A stretch of 64,000 nt of DNA from Bostrychus sinensis (lineage: Eukaryota > Chordata > Actinopteri > Gobiiformes > Eleotridae), in assembly GCA_020698575.1 (NCBI GenBank), contig CM036254.1, positions 27,370,526 through 27,434,525 on the forward strand, given 5' to 3'. Below the pieces are notes generated by a model. The model saw only the letters and a list, made by a program, of their open reading frames with translations, was not told where the DNA came from and did not search any database. The translations under genes were made by a program, and so were the position numbers. How positions within the stretch are numbered: position 1 is the first letter of the stretch; every line of letters begins with the position of its first letter. Below, one piece after another: positions 12,608-24,699 of this stretch.

Positions 12608-15557
12608 TTATAACCAACTTCTTGTCATACATTCATACAAATAAATAATCCTTCTGTACTTAAACAGACCTTTGACTGATAAACAAGATTTCTTTATATT
12701 TGTTCTAAATCTTTTCTTTACAAACTTTTCAATTCCTCTGAGATGATAGTGACTATCTCTAATTGTGAACATATTTTGCAGTGTTTTTGGCAAGAGGTTA
12801 TTTTTTTTATTTTAAACATCATTTTTAAAGGTGTAGAGGTCCACTAAATCATAGAATTTTAATGTTTGTAGACTAATAAATAAAGTATTAGTTGGCTTAT
12901 TATAAGGAGAATAAGTAATGATTCTTATGGCCTTTTTTTGCTAAATAAAGATTGGTTTTGTATTACTTTTATATGTATTGCCCCAAACCTCAATACAATA
13001 GGTTATATAGGGCATTATTAGGGAAGAATAGATAATGAAAAGTGTATACCTGTATTTATATAATATTGCTATTGCTTTAGATATTTTCTTTTTAATGTTA
13101 TTTATATGTAACTTCCAATTTAGTTTATGATCAATAATTACTCCTAAAAATGTATTTTCATATACCCTTTCTATTTTAACATTATTCAGCAATATATTCA
13201 CATGGTTTTTTATTTTGCGCCTAGAGAAGATAATGAATTTAGTTTTATCTATATTTAGAAATAATTTATTTTTGTCAAACCATATCTTTATTTTATGTAA
13301 CTCTCTCTCCACTGTTTGTACGAGGTGTTTTAAATCTTCCCCAGAGCAGTACAAGGTAGCATCATCTGCAAATAATACATCATTTAACAGATCTGATACA
13401 TTACATATATCATTAATATAAACAATAAATAACTTAGGTCCCAAAATTGAACCTTGTGGAATTCCACATGTCACTTTTAACATACTAGACTTCACCTCAC
13501 TTAACTCAACATACTGATACCTGTTCTCTAAGTAACTTTGCAGCCAACTATGTACAGACCCCCTGAAACCATATTTCTCAATTTTTGTAATAAAATAGTA
13601 TGAACTATTGTATCAAATGCCTTCTTTAGGTCAATGAAAACACCTACACTATATTTGTTTTCATCTATTGCTGAAGATAAATTTTCAATAAGTTCCGTAA
13701 CAGCCATTGAGGTGGAGCGTTTTTTTCTGAACCCATATTGGTAATCATTCAGTAAGTGATATTTCTCTATGAATTTATCCAGTATTTTAACAAATATTTT
13801 TTCTATTATTTTTGAGAATTGTGAGAGTATTGAGATTGGCCTGTAATTAGAAAATAAATGCTTATCTCCACTTTTGTAAATGGGAATAACTTTGGCTATT
13901 TTCATGTTATCAGGTAATATTCCTGTGATGAATGACTGGTTACATATGTACGTCAAGGGTTGTGCTATGAGTTCTATTGTGTTTTTGAGCAATTTCATGT
14001 CAATGTCTGCTGAATCTTTAGATTTTTTTAGTTTTACATTTCTTTACAGTTTCTACTATTTCTTTTTCATTTGTTGGACTAATATAAAATGAACGTACAT
14101 TTCTAAAGCATAGACTGTTTGAATCGTAACTGTTGCCATAATCATCTTTTTTTTTTTTTGCCAAGTTATAACCCACATTTACAAAATATTCATTGAAGCC
14201 ATCTACAATTTATTTTTTAGTGTGAAGTTCTATATTGTTTTTAACAAAATAATTTGGAATTTCTGCTTTTTTTGGATCCTCTTTAATAATACTATTTATC
14301 ACTTTCCATGTTCCCTGGATATTTTGTTGTTGTTCTAGTAATTTATAAATGTATTCTTTCTTACTATTTCTCAAAATGCTAACTAACTTGTTCTTGTACT
14401 TTCAATATTTATTTTCTGATTCTTTAGTCCTCACCTTTAAAAAGTGTTTGTATAGTAGGTTTTTCTTTTTACATGTGTTCTCAAGACCTCTAGTGATCCA
14501 TGACTTTTCCTGATATTTTCTTTTGTCAATTACTTTTTTTAATGGACGGTTGTATAATTTAACATATTTGAGTATGAAGGTCTCAAAAGCTTCATTCGGA
14601 TCCCTCCTATCATAAATCAAAATATTCTTCCAGTTTTGTTTACTGAGGTCCTTTTTAAAATGTTCTACTGTCACTGGTGTTATTTTTCTAATAAATATAT
14701 ATGATTTTATTTTAGTCACATTTCTCAAATTAAAACTCACTTATGTCACTTATAAGGAGACCTCCAACTACTTTATTCTCAATTTTATTTGAGAATATAT
14801 TGTCAATCAGGGTAGTAGTATCAGATGTAATCCTGCTTGGTTTGGTGATAATTGGGAAAAAGCATATTGCAGTACATCATATTAATGACTGCAGTTCTTT
14901 TATGGGCTAAGGTGTTAAGTAGATTTATATTAAAATCACCACACACTATTTGTTCTTTAGCTGTGTTTGTGTTGAGCAGCTCATTTATTTTTTGGTTAAA
15001 TGTATCCATTGGGGATCCTGGTGTTCTGTACACACAGCTAACATGTATGTTTTTTGATCTTTTACTTTCAGTTTCTCTCTGTTACACATTCTAGTATGTT
15101 TTCCACAATTATTGATCTTTTTCTAACAAGGTTACGTTGTATAGATGTATCCACATACAAAGCAACTCCACCACCTTTTTATTATTTCCATTTACTGTGA
15201 ATAACTCATATCCTTCCAACTGTACTTCAGCAATTTTATCGTTGTCAAGCCATGTCTCAGAGACTGCAATGACACTAAATTTATTAAGTGCAGAAATTCT
15301 TTAATTTTTGTTAAGAGACTCTTACTATTAAAATGTATAACAGAAAATTGTCCTTCCATTTTTACCTGGTCTTTAAACTGGTCCTCTGTAAAATATTCAC
15401 AGCTTATGTCTAAATTATTATAGAAATGTATTTCTGGGTCCAACTCCTTTTCAATGTCACTTATTTTATATTCTGTACCGTCAAGTGTACAGCCAAATGT
15501 CATTAGATTGTGTGTGTTCACCTGTTCCTCCTCTGTATTCAGAAATGCATAATCCAT
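12608..15557 (-). pseudogene. LINE ORF2: endonuclease, reverse transcriptase, C-terminal domain
   Basis: Reading downwards from 15557: the endonuclease shows FSVIHFNSKSL, an SETW box with the catalytic Glu (about 15255) and GDFNINLL (about 14920). A linker covers 14740-14400. The RT starts with AKVIPIYKSGDKH and NYRPISILS (about 13890-13830), then QYGFRKKRST (about 13720), FIDLKKAFD (about 13630), GIPQGSILGPKLF (about 13450) and the catalytic FADD at 13361-13372. The C-terminal part continues to a stop near 12608. One frameshift lies between about 13555 and 13600, a T run interrupts near 14145-14160, and the endonuclease carries further breaks, so it is inactive as it stands. The motif set suits the L2/CR1/Jockey group. 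Confidence 0.82.
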
Positions 15558-15559
15558 AT

Positions 15560-15949
15560 GTCACACGTTATTAGTTCCATTCAGTCCTATGTTTGAGGCC
15601 ACATAATTTGTATCCACCCACATCTGTTGTCCTAGATGATAGTCCACAAAAAGTCTTCAAGCATTTTCATTGTATTCCGTCAATTGCAAATAATTCCAAC
15701 TGATGGAGCAAATTAGCTTCCAGCATCTTGAATTCCTTACGGTCAAACACACAAATCCCAAAGCCCAATTTAGCATCCTTGTGTCATTATGAATGAAAAC
15801 AAACAGCAGTAAATGTTCATTCATTTATACTAATCCAAGTCTTTGAGCTCTCTTACCGTGACAACTTTTGCTTCTTCTAGTGTGCCGTTTAGCCGTATCT
15901 TCACTTATCCGTTTCGAGTCCAAGTGGCTTGTATTTTGTTTTGTTTTCT
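15560..15949 (-). other. 5' leader or ORF1 tail of the minus-strand LINE
   Basis: Upstream of ORF2 on the minus strand, about 15795-15685 gives a short protein-like reading (FGICVFDRKEFKMLEANLL and onward) ending in a stop. It may be the C-terminus of ORF1, or 5' leader. I do not recognise it as a specific family. Further upstream the sequence becomes A/T-rich. Confidence 0.35.
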
Positions 15950-16340
15950 TAAGTTTTTAAGAAATTGTTTTCAGCTCAAAACCAAAAGCCCTAAACCCCA
16001 CTAATATCAACAATGAACTAATCAAACAGGTAGAGTCATATAAATATCTGGATGTCATGATTGATTCCACTTTATCACGGAAACACCACATTGACTTCAT
16101 CTGTAAAAAAAACAGAACAGAGAATATACCTCCTCCGTCGCCTCCGGTCTTTTGGAGCCAGTCGACTGGTGCTTCTAAATCTGGACTGAAACAATTATTA
16201 AAAATCTGTTCAAAGATCATGGGCCAACCCCTGGAAGAACTGTATGAGACCACCTATCATAACAATACACTGTGGCTGCATGGAGAATTCACTCTTCTAT
16301 CCAGGCAACGACACAAGGTTCCACGTCCACAATCCTAAAA
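15950..16340 (+). pseudogene. LINE C-terminal fragment (3' part of a split copy)
   Basis: The plus strand reads VESYKYLDVMIDSTLSRKHHID, then ICKK. After an internal deletion it continues LKQLLKICSKIMGQPLEELYE. These are the standard C-terminal phrases of Rex1/L2-like fish LINE ORF2 ('YKYLG..ID..L', 'SKIIGxPLxxLxxLY'). The middle section with the 'FIESVLTF' box is missing. It is most simply the continuation of the RT fragment at 12449-12552, separated by the minus-strand LINE. Confidence 0.65.
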
Positions 16341-17463
16341 TTGAATAAGGAGCTTAATTTACAGTAATTAAAGGGTTGTTACTGTGAGTAGGCAGTATGT
16401 TGTGTGTAACAGAGATTACGTTAACTGAAAATTCTGGAGGTTGTCCGTCATTTTGACAGAATAAAATGAAGGAAGGAGGAGTTGCAATTCCCAGTTCTGT
16501 CCAGGAGATGGCAACAGAACAAGTTAAGTAAAGAAACAGGTAAAGAGACCGGGAGATGGCAGCAGAATGCATAGTTGTTGCAGTCTTTTAGAAAAAGAGC
16601 TGTTTATTTCCTTAAACGTTTTGTCTGCTGCCATTTTACTACAAAATGAAAAATAGCTGCAAGTAATCAGTGTAAGCATGCTGGCCTGTACTGTGTTTGG
16701 ATGAATGAATGAGAGCAGGTTGGATGTAGAGGGCTGGTTGATTGGTCAATGCTTCCTGGAGTGGGCGGAGGTTCATGGAACTAAGTGTTCTGAGGCCTCA
16801 AAAAGGCCGTTCCAGAGAATGCAGGATTACTTAAACATGCATGAATGAATGTTTTGAGGGAACAACATTATAACAATTATGATGGAAAGCTCAAAAAAGT
16901 CAATTTTGCATAATTTTAGACTCTTTAAAGACTTAAAAATAGTCACCCAGCTTGACTTTCAAGGGACCATCATTCAAATTTGTATAACAATGACACAAAG
17001 TAATGATAGATTTCGTAACTTGAGCTAACAGATAGTTTTTATGGGCAGAAATGATACATATCATTTCAACATATATCCTCCTGAACAAACATGAGGAAAT
17101 AAAATGGTGTGAAGAGATCTCCTGAACAATATCCAAAGGTGATTTTCACTTAAGTAGAATTTGATTTGAGGTGACAGTGGGGAGCCAGAGCCAGCCTGAG
17201 ATACTGTAGTAGGTGCATTTGGAGAGAGGCCGACAATATGTGAAGAATGAGTCCAAGGTGTATGTTTGAAGCTCAGAGGTCAGGAAGAAACGCTGAGAGC
17301 TAGTCAGGAAACAATGTCTTTTTATGCAACTGCAGCGAAACCTGGGCTTTAAAGATGAATGTAGGACAGTGAGGTACAGGTGATCTGACAATAAAGCTGT
17401 CTGTCTGAACTGTGGTTCTACAGAGGATGGAGAAGTACTCAAAACCTGTACTCTAGTACTGTT
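16341..17463. other. non-coding, no feature recognised
   Basis: Mixed sequence without repeat boundaries I can name. The minus-strand frame at 17146-17484 (112 codons) has no domain and overlaps a MITE end, so I treat it as chance. Confidence 0.5.
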
Positions 17464-17471
17464 CTCTACTG

Positions 17472-17679
17472 CAGTGGTTACCAAACTTTTTGGTTTTGTG
17501 TATCCCCAGGACTTGATTCAGTCCTGGTTTGGACCCAGCTTAGTCTGAGTTTAGTTCTGGTTTTAGGCATGGTTTAGTTCTGGTTTGACCTGGTTTAGAC
17601 TTAACTCTAATACCACGTACCCCCTGAAATGTGCTCGTATAGGCCTGGAGATTCCTGTACCCCTGGTTGGGAAACACTG
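17472..17679. mobile_element. 208-bp hAT-type MITE with 8-bp target duplication
   Basis: The left end reads CAGTGGTTACCAAAC and the right end GGTTGGGAAACACTG, whose reverse complement is CAGTGTTTCCCAACC. These are matching terminal inverted repeats of the hAT class. Flanks are CTCTACTG (17464-17471) and CTCTACTA (17680-17687), an 8-bp target duplication with one mismatch, as expected for hAT. The interior has repeated 'tttagtctggttt' phrases and no coding capacity. Confidence 0.8.
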
Positions 17680-17787
17680 CTCTACTACGACTAAAACTTT
17701 TACTATATGGATAGTACTGCTATGCTACTTCTACTGCAATAAAAAACAAACAAACAAACAAAAAAACTTATATTTAACATTCTAGTG

Positions 17788-17870
17788 ATCCATCCATCTT
17801 CTTTCACTTTATCCGGTGACAGGTCATGGGGGCAGCAGTCCAAGCAGGGACACCCAGAGACACACAGAGC
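17788..17870 (+). repeat. fragment of a LINE 3' end (RTE-like)
   Basis: The phrase 'catccatcttctttcacttt' followed by 'atccggtgacaggtcatggg' and 'ggcagcagtccaagcagg' matches the high-copy fish repeat I associate with RTE-type (Rex3-like) LINE 3' ends. Family assignment is from recognition only. It is a short, unbounded fragment. Confidence 0.45.
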
Positions 17871-18695
17871 GTCTTTACAGTGCACGAGGTTGCCAGTGGT
17901 CAAAATGTTAATGGTAAGACACTACGTTTGTTATCAATATCACACTCCCACTAACGTTGTGAGATTTTATTAGCCTAACATTAAACCCTGAGCAGTTCTT
18001 TCAGTGAGTTAGTAGGCTACTTGGATGTGGTAAAAACTTTATGCTTTCAACAGTATTTCTATTACAGTATTTGTGATATGTTTCTGTGAGAGAACTTTTG
18101 GAGGCGTGAAGGAGAAATCTGAGTTTTTATAAACTGACTTATCGACAAATGGAATATTTACTAGCAGTGAGTTGGGGACTATCATCCATCAACACCAAAT
18201 GCAAGAATATTTAAAGAATGGGCTTGAAAACTGTTCTCAACTACAACCATATTTTATCCCTCCCTGATTATGTCATTGTCTGCTTGTCATCATTGCTTTT
18301 GGAGACATTCAAACAAACTCACAGATGACACCCAACTATTACAAGCAAATATTCTGCTTAGGGAACAAATGGTTAGAAGTCAGAAAAAAAAATGATGTTA
18401 TGTGTTTATGTTTGTGTATTTTCCTTTTATTTTCTACAGTCATGTCTGATAATTATGTGGGTGAGCGGTCAAGTTTTCTTCAACTTTTTCTTTTGTCAAG
18501 TCAGTTTCTTTAAAAGTCGTTGCACAGTGTGAGGTGAGTGAACTGTCACTAAGCAGAGAAGTCATGGTTCATTTTTAGAATTTGTGTGTGTCTGTATAGG
18601 TTTGGCTTGGTGCTTGATGTAGCTCTTTGCTGTACAGTGGTAAATTTTTTGGCTCTTAGTCTCTGACTGGTTAGCCACCCCTGCACTATATCATC
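17871..18695. other. non-coding, no feature recognised
   Basis: AT-rich sequence with only small chance frames. No repeat, exon or RNA signal that I can support. Confidence 0.5.
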
Positions 18696-18770
18696 CATTG
18701 TAGGCAATTTAGAGTCATCAATTCACCTACATACTTATACATGTCTTTGGAGCAGACAAAACCAGGCATT
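18696..18770 (-). repeat. SINE family A fragment
   Basis: Contains 'ggcaatttagagtcatcaat', 'tcacctacatactta' and 'catgtctttgga', the middle body of family A in reverse orientation. No head or tail remains. Confidence 0.5.
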
Positions 18771-19234
18771 TTGCCTCGGCGGACATGACTTGTTTCACCT
18801 TAACACAGAATGAAACTAGTAAATGGCATTATGTAGCATTTCTGCTACTTTTGAGCTAAATGAAAGACAATAAATATTAAAATGGAATTTCCAAACTAGT
18901 AAAGGTTAAGGTCAGTTTGTTCTTATGTTATTAGTACATCATAGGAGGAAAAAAAAGAGCTAATTATGCAGCATGTACTCGTGGCTGTAAAATCAGATTG
19001 TAAAGAACACATTTATTTGTTTTATGCAGTTATGCAGTACCATTAACATAACAATACTAACTAACTAACCTTAATCTTAACCAATAAACTCTATATTTAT
19101 CATATTTTATTTGTTTAACCAAAACAAGTTGGCATAAATGGTCACCAGCCAAGCAGAGACTGCTTTCATGATAATGAGACCATGCAGCAGGCTCACGCTG
19201 GACCTGATGCTGGACCAAATGCCTGGTTTTTTAG
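18771..19234. other. non-coding, no feature recognised
   Basis: AT-rich spacer between two reverse-oriented fragments of SINE family A, possibly an insertion that split one copy. Nothing else recognised. Confidence 0.4.
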
Positions 19235-19400
19235 ACTGTCCTATCTTTGGACACTAGGAGGAAGCTCCCACAGTAACACGGGGAGAACATGCTGACTCCA
19301 CGCTGAGAATTTGTGTGACAGCCGGCCCAAGGATCAATCTTACAACCTCCTTGCTGGGAGAAAAGAGTCACTGACCGCACTTCCATTGTGTCCCCCCAGA
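19235..19400 (-). repeat. SINE family A head fragment
   Basis: Reverse-complement family A: 'cctatctttggacactagga', 'cacagtaacacggggagaac', 'atgctgactcca', 'cagccggcccaaggatcaat' and 'acaacctccttgctgggag', to the tRNA-like head near 19400. With 18696-18770 it may represent one interrupted SINE. Confidence 0.65.
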
Positions 19401-20159
19401 ACCAAAGTTATTTTTGCAGATAATTTAAATATGCTTCAGATAAACTGCCCATTGTAACTATATCCTACCTCCCCTTGATCCACTTTTGTGTCCCATCTCT
19501 AACCCGACAGTAGAGAATCACAACTCTGGAAGACCTGGAAGACAACGTACCCACTTGCAGAAACAATGGACCCCTCCTCGAACCACAACAACAGACTGGG
19601 TTGACTATTACCTCACTAAAGCTCTTCTCTACTCATTTATCTGCTGTTCTCTCAGACCCAGACCCTTACAAAAGTGTTGACCTGTGGCTGATAATAAGGC
19701 TGTATGATGTCCATTCACTTCTGTAGAGCAGATGATCGATGGATCCAGACTGTGTCCATGGGCCGAGGCTCCCTGGTCCCTCCTCACCTCATTGTGATGA
19801 ATGGCACGTGTCACTGTTTGGACTGGATCATCGTATTAACACCAACTGTGATTAATGAGATTATGGTACTGCCGCATGGAGAAGTAACAAGTGGAGAAGC
19901 ACAGGGAAAGGATAGATAGAGTTAGATTGACTCTGTATAGGCCAGCCAGATGCTTTTCCTATTCTGTAAAGAAGTTAGTCTGGTACCTCATGGTTTGAGT
20001 TTGGGGGACAGGGGCTCAAACTTTAAAAAAGGCACACAGATAAAAACTTGTTTCCAAATGTATCATGCTGGCTCATGTCCTGGGTAACTAAATCGGTCAT
20101 TTTTCCAGGTTAGAAGAAAATGTGGAATTATGTCAGACTGGTGCAGCTCAGACTAGGAA
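19401..20159. other. non-coding, no feature recognised
   Basis: Mixed composition. Small overlapping frames at 19486-19919 lie on both strands and show no domain. Confidence 0.5.
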
Positions 20160-20690
20160 AATTTGAACAAAACATATGTAGTTTTCTGTATTTTAGGTCA
20201 TTTTAGAAGACAACATACCCGCTAACATGATTGTTAGAAGCAGAGATGATAAAAATTTAAACTTTCCTGCGTTTTATTTCTGTGACAGACCTCTTACAGC
20301 CTGCAGAGAGGTCAAATACCTTGGACATTTTGTAACTGATGACTGGCGTGATGACAAAGATCTCCACAGACAATGTTGTAACCTCTATACACAGGCAAAC
20401 ATGTTGATGCATAAATTTAGTATGGCTCGATTTCTGTGAAGTGTTCTTTGTTCCAAGCTTTTTGTACATCTCTGGTGGAATAATAAAAGAAGTAGTCTCG
20501 GTAGACTCACTGTGCCCTACAATGACGGGTTAGGGATGACTCTTACTGAAAGTTCCCAGGTGGCACAGTGCTAGTCACACATCTGAGGCACTGCTGAGAC
20601 AATCAATACATACATTTATGCAATGACTGGAGGAGTCTGAAATCTCACATCTGCTCTGAGGAAGCACTGGGTTAAGAGACTTTATTCACA
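20160..20690 (+). pseudogene. LINE ORF2 C-terminal fragment, second LINE lineage
   Basis: The plus strand reads MIVRSRDDKNLNFPAF, then EVKYLGHFVTDDWRDDKDL and RQCCNLYTQANML (about 20227-20420). After a frame break it continues with HLWWNNKRSSLGRL and VPYNDGLGM to about 20550. These match the region just after the RT core ('vKYLGhxitdd' followed by 'YxxANmL') of a fish non-LTR retrotransposon distinct from the other LINEs here. 5' and 3' parts are absent or unreadable, and stops interrupt it. Confidence 0.65.
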
Positions 20691-22035
20691 TTTAATGGCC
20701 ACTTAATAGACTAAATATCTCTTTATCTTTTTGTGTGTTTTAATTAAAGTTATGCACCAAAATCATGTGTCTGAAATAAGGAATAAAGAAAGAAATGGCT
20801 TTGACTTTGGAGTAAAAAATACATAGGCACATTTTATGGCTTTACTGCAACCAAGGATGTCAACCTGTAAACTTTTTTTTATTGTAGTTTAATAGAGATT
20901 GACAGCATCTTTAAATAGGACTTTGCACTTTTACACAGCTTTTTTTTTAATGGGTTATATGCCTAATATAAGCTTTATTTTATCTAAGCTTCTTTATATG
21001 GCCATTATCATTTGTTTTTGAGTGATCCGGTCCTGGTCCAGGACAGATCACAGTCTGAGCCCTCACTGTCATTAAACTGGGCTCCAGAGAAGACCAAAGA
21101 CTTTTAAGAGAATGTCTAAACTTATGTTTCTGTTATTATTTTGATAGTACAGCTCAGGTCTATAGTGAGAAATGCCTCAAGCGTGTTCACAGTAGGCTGC
21201 ACACTTCAGATCACATTGCAGATAATTGGACCATAATATTTCACTGAGCTGTTTATGATCATATCTCCACCAATATGAGGCCGATTTTCATCAAACACAA
21301 ACTGATTTGAAGCTTAGAGGAGAGTAGTACACCAACTGAAACTACAAAATAAAATTGACAAAGGGGCGCTTAAGGGGCAATAGGCAAAAAAATTGGACTT
21401 CTTAGTGTGGAAGACAAAGGGTTTTAATAAGCTGTCAGGATGTTTATTTATTCAAACTCTCTTTTCAGATGTTGCCAGTCTCCCATCTCTGCCCCTGATG
21501 AATCCCATGTGTTAGTTTGTGCGTCTCAGTGAGTACACAGAGGCTGTACCTGAGGCAGTGATGGATGTTCATGTATGAGTCCATGACGTCAGAGAGCGCC
21601 GCACTTCACTGTTGGACACACAACCGCTGACTCCACACCAGCACACAGACATTCAGCTGCGGAGATAAAGTGTACCGTATGTGCAGAGATCAGACTCAGC
21701 AGCACAGCCGTTTCTTTTATGTATTAGATGAGTTGGTCTGTGCCATTTTCTATTGCGTTATCATTGCAAACTCCATACAGAAAGGCCCTACAGTTTTCTT
21801 ACTGTGAGGCAATGGTACTAACCACTTTGCCTGAATGTTAGTGAGAAATTGAGCAATGCTTTTGTCTCCTAAAAGTACAATACCACAAATTTGATATCTG
21901 TCACAGTATCATCCCAACAACAGCATTGTTATTTTCCTATACTTAACGTTTAATTTATTAAAATAGAAAAACTGAACTAAGTACTTTACAGAAAATACAA
22001 CATAATACATGAACTTAATTTAAACATCTATAGTG
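20691..22035. other. non-coding, no feature recognised
   Basis: Mostly AT-rich. A more GC-balanced patch at 21540-21700 has some CpG but no open frame or promoter motif that I can support as a first exon. Confidence 0.45.
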
Positions 22036-22230
22036 CTAGTTTTGCTTGTTGCAGTTGGTAGAGCTGTGGCGCATATGCACAGCAACTACAGCCTGCCTTA
22101 GTGTTGTGGGTTTGAGTCCCAGTTTGCCGAATGTCTCTCTCTGCTCTCTCCTCCATGATTTCCTGTCACTACTCCACCATATACTGTCCAATAAAGCCTG
22201 AAAATGGCCAAAAAATATCTTGGAAACTTC
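22036..22230 (+). repeat. tRNA-derived SINE (family C)
   Basis: A tRNA-like head has an A box in 'gcagttggtagagctgtggc' (from 22051) and a B box in 'gggtttgagtccc' (22108-22120). The body is 'ctgtcactactccaccatat', and the 3' end 'aataaagcctgaaaatggcc' with 'aaaaaatatcttgg' resembles the usual fish SINE tail of AATAAAGGCAAAAAATGCC type. The head differs from families A and B. No target duplication could be confirmed. Confidence 0.65.
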
Positions 22231-23680
22231 TACGCACCATTGGATTAACCAGCCATGATAGGAAACACCCCTGATTTGGCCCATGACATCTCTCTAACCC
22301 CTGTCTCTGCACATCCTTTCATGTGAGCTGTCAGGACCTAGTGCATGGTTTTCGGGCTGACCTCTGTAAATATTTACCATTTCTGTGCGTGATGGATATA
22401 GTGTCAGGGCAGCTTCAAAGGAATTGTCATGAATTTAAATCTTTCAGTGGGCAAAAGGACAGAGGAAGCTGCGCTCGAGAGCAGCACATGCAGACCATCA
22501 AAAGCACTTGAGCAAGGCACTGAATCTCAACTATTTCCCCATAACTTCTCCCATTTCCTGCCTCCTTTAGCATTCACTATCTGCACTGTTGTCTTTAATC
22601 TTTGCCTCAGACTTGGGTGATGTTTGGAGAGTGCTTGAGCTTGTACTGCACTGATCAATAAAATGATGAACGTCTCTGTACATCACTTCTCTGGCTCTGT
22701 TTACTCACACTCTGAATGTGTATTTTTAGAAAAGAGCTTTATTCATTTTCAAAGGGTTTTTCCAAAGGGACTGCTCTTTTGTCAATATTGCACTGAGTGA
22801 AATATTATTTATTAAATTTACAATATCAACCCACTACAACTGCATTGCTAGTGGTAATCTTTAAATCATTTGGACGGTTTCTTCCTCTTTAATTCATTAG
22901 CGAGGCAGCTGCTGAGAAACTGCACTATGTAGGTCACAGACTAGGAAGGTAACTACTGTAGATACTTTTACTCAAGAAACATTTTTTGAACAAAAATGCA
23001 GTAAAACATACTTTTACTTATACTTGAGTAAAATTACAAGAGAGAAATGTTTATTTTGCTCAATTAAAATGTTTTATTTCAAGTAGAACATCTTTTTTGA
23101 AAAACAAAGCTAGCATATATTAGCAACAGCTGTTTCCAGTTTAGCGTCATACAACGCTTGCTTTGTGAATCACATTGCATTTAAAATAAGTCAAAATCAT
23201 GTTGTGATATGACGAGTTGTTAAAAAGTGAACTGAATGCACAGAAAGCTGGAGGTAAAAAGGAAGTCTCCTGTTTATTGCAGTTAAGTTACAGCTTTACC
23301 TCCAGCCTTAATCCGCCACACATCAGGATTTACACTTGTCTTTTTATTAAACACTTTTGTGTTTTTAAAGTCAGCTCCAAACTGTTTTTTTTTTTTTTTT
23401 TTTTAGCTCATTAATTTAACAAAACATTAACTTGTAAGTAACAGACGCCGGTCTTCTGGACCTGGAGTAATGGTAACCCAAGCCAGTTTTGGGGTTACCT
23501 GTAACCTACCAAACTGTCCTGCACTGACACGACCTGTACCATACCTGCTAGTGCACCTAAAGTTTCTTGAAATTTCTTGTATTATCAGTTCTCTAAATTG
23601 AGTACTCACTATTAAGTACTCATACTTGGTACTTGATTTGGAGATAGTGGTATCACTGCATAAAAAGCTAAATATTTTAT
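22231..23680. other. non-coding with hAT-like debris and a poly-T run
   Basis: Around 22940-23080 there are 'cttttactcaag' and 'acttgagtaaaa' phrases typical of the fish hAT-like repeat better seen at 52825-53290. A T run lies at about 23382-23404. No coding signal. Confidence 0.4.
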
Positions 23681-24010
23681 AGGGGTGTAACTATATCATT
23701 ACTATCAATGTATCAAATTTTTATTCCTACGATACAATTATATCGATACGCATTACCTTTATCAAATCATACCGTTTTCTAGGTAGTGTATATCAATATG
23801 TGCATGTTAAAACCAGATATGTCTCTTTGGATGTCATTTTGTTTTTAATGAAATAAAATGTTATTCAACTTTTCTTTGCTCTCTATCTGCTGGACATAAT
23901 CAGCCCCAGCTGCAATGTAGATTTGATAGATTTTTATGATTTTTGGCAAAAAGTTGCTGTTTCGATTGTATAAATTTGAAGGTGTTGTATCGTATCGAAT
24001 CATATTGTTC
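23681..24010. mobile_element. possible hAT-like MITE with TAGGGGTGTAAC end
   Basis: The left end 'aggggtgtaactatatca' and repeated 'tatcgatacg' and 'gtatcgtatcga' phrases are typical of a fish miniature DNA element whose ends read TAGGGGTGTAACGATAC. The right end is not clear, so boundaries are approximate. The 166-codon minus-strand frame at 23900-24400 partly overlaps it and has no known domain. Confidence 0.35.
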
Positions 24011-24699
24011 TACATTAGCCAATATTGTTCTTCTCCAAAATATATATTTTTTAAATGGTCTATGCAGAGTCAAACACATTTTTAAAGTTGACCTTGTTCT
24101 TGAACACCTTTTATCTGTGCTAGTCCCTGAAGTCCACAGCAGTAAAATGGATGAACATTCTGGATACAACCTTTTAATCCACTCCATTTTGGCCGCTGTG
24201 GCACAATAATAAGAACATTTCCCACTGATGCCATCATAACAGGCCATAACTGAGTCTGAGTGCCGTACCGGGGCAGCACACTCATCCTGAAGTACAACCT
24301 CTGTGCACGGGGCAACATCCGTCAACACTAGTGGGCTGTAGATATCGATCGGTTTAATGGGAGCAATAGGACAGGACCTTGAATGTAGAGAAGTTAGCAA
24401 AAACCTTGCTTGCTTTGGACCAGAGTTGTATTTTCAAACCAAAAGACGGTTTTTGACAGTCGTATTAAAAATTAAAGCACTTTTTAGAGATGAAATGAGT
24501 CAAGACAACCTTACAACCTCTTCTGTTGTGATGGTCAGATCAAAGTACTAAGACAAAAACTAAGTCCAGATCTCTGCAGCTCACATCTATCAAACAAAAG
24601 GTTGGCATTCATTTCACAAAGGAAGGTCAGAAGTGTCAGGAAATAATTGTTTATGTTTTTGAGTAGTTTTCTTAATGCCATACAAGCCTGTAAGTAACA
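24011..24699. other. unassigned, with an anonymous minus-strand frame
   Basis: The minus-strand frame 23900-24400 is the longest in this part (166 codons). It contains several cysteines (PCTEV, DECAAP, MACYDG, CSYYC) but no motif I recognise, and part of it runs through repeat-like DNA. I see no splice context or homologue to support a gene. It could be an eroded transposon gene. Confidence 0.3.

Larger units (their letters stand above)
12553..15949 (-). mobile_element. nearly full-length minus-strand LINE (APE endonuclease type)
   Basis: A minus-strand non-LTR retrotransposon. Its 3' end near 12553 carries an AATAAA-like signal inside 'gaccgaaataaacaagtac', and its 5' region runs to about 15949. 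It holds a recognisable ORF2 of about 980 codons with few frameshifts, far better preserved than the CR1-like LINE at 9-12 kb, so it is the younger insertion. It sits between two plus-strand LINE fragments. The 5' boundary and target duplication could not be fixed. Confidence 0.8.

Noticed and set aside
21540..21700. First exon or CpG promoter of a host gene
   Set aside because: Mildly GC-richer with a few CpG sites, but no TATA, open frame or splice donor that I could link to anything downstream.
23900..24400. A 166-codon minus-strand open frame
   Set aside because: Cysteine-rich but without a recognisable domain. It overlaps repeat-like DNA and other frames on both strands, with no exon context. 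A protein search would decide.
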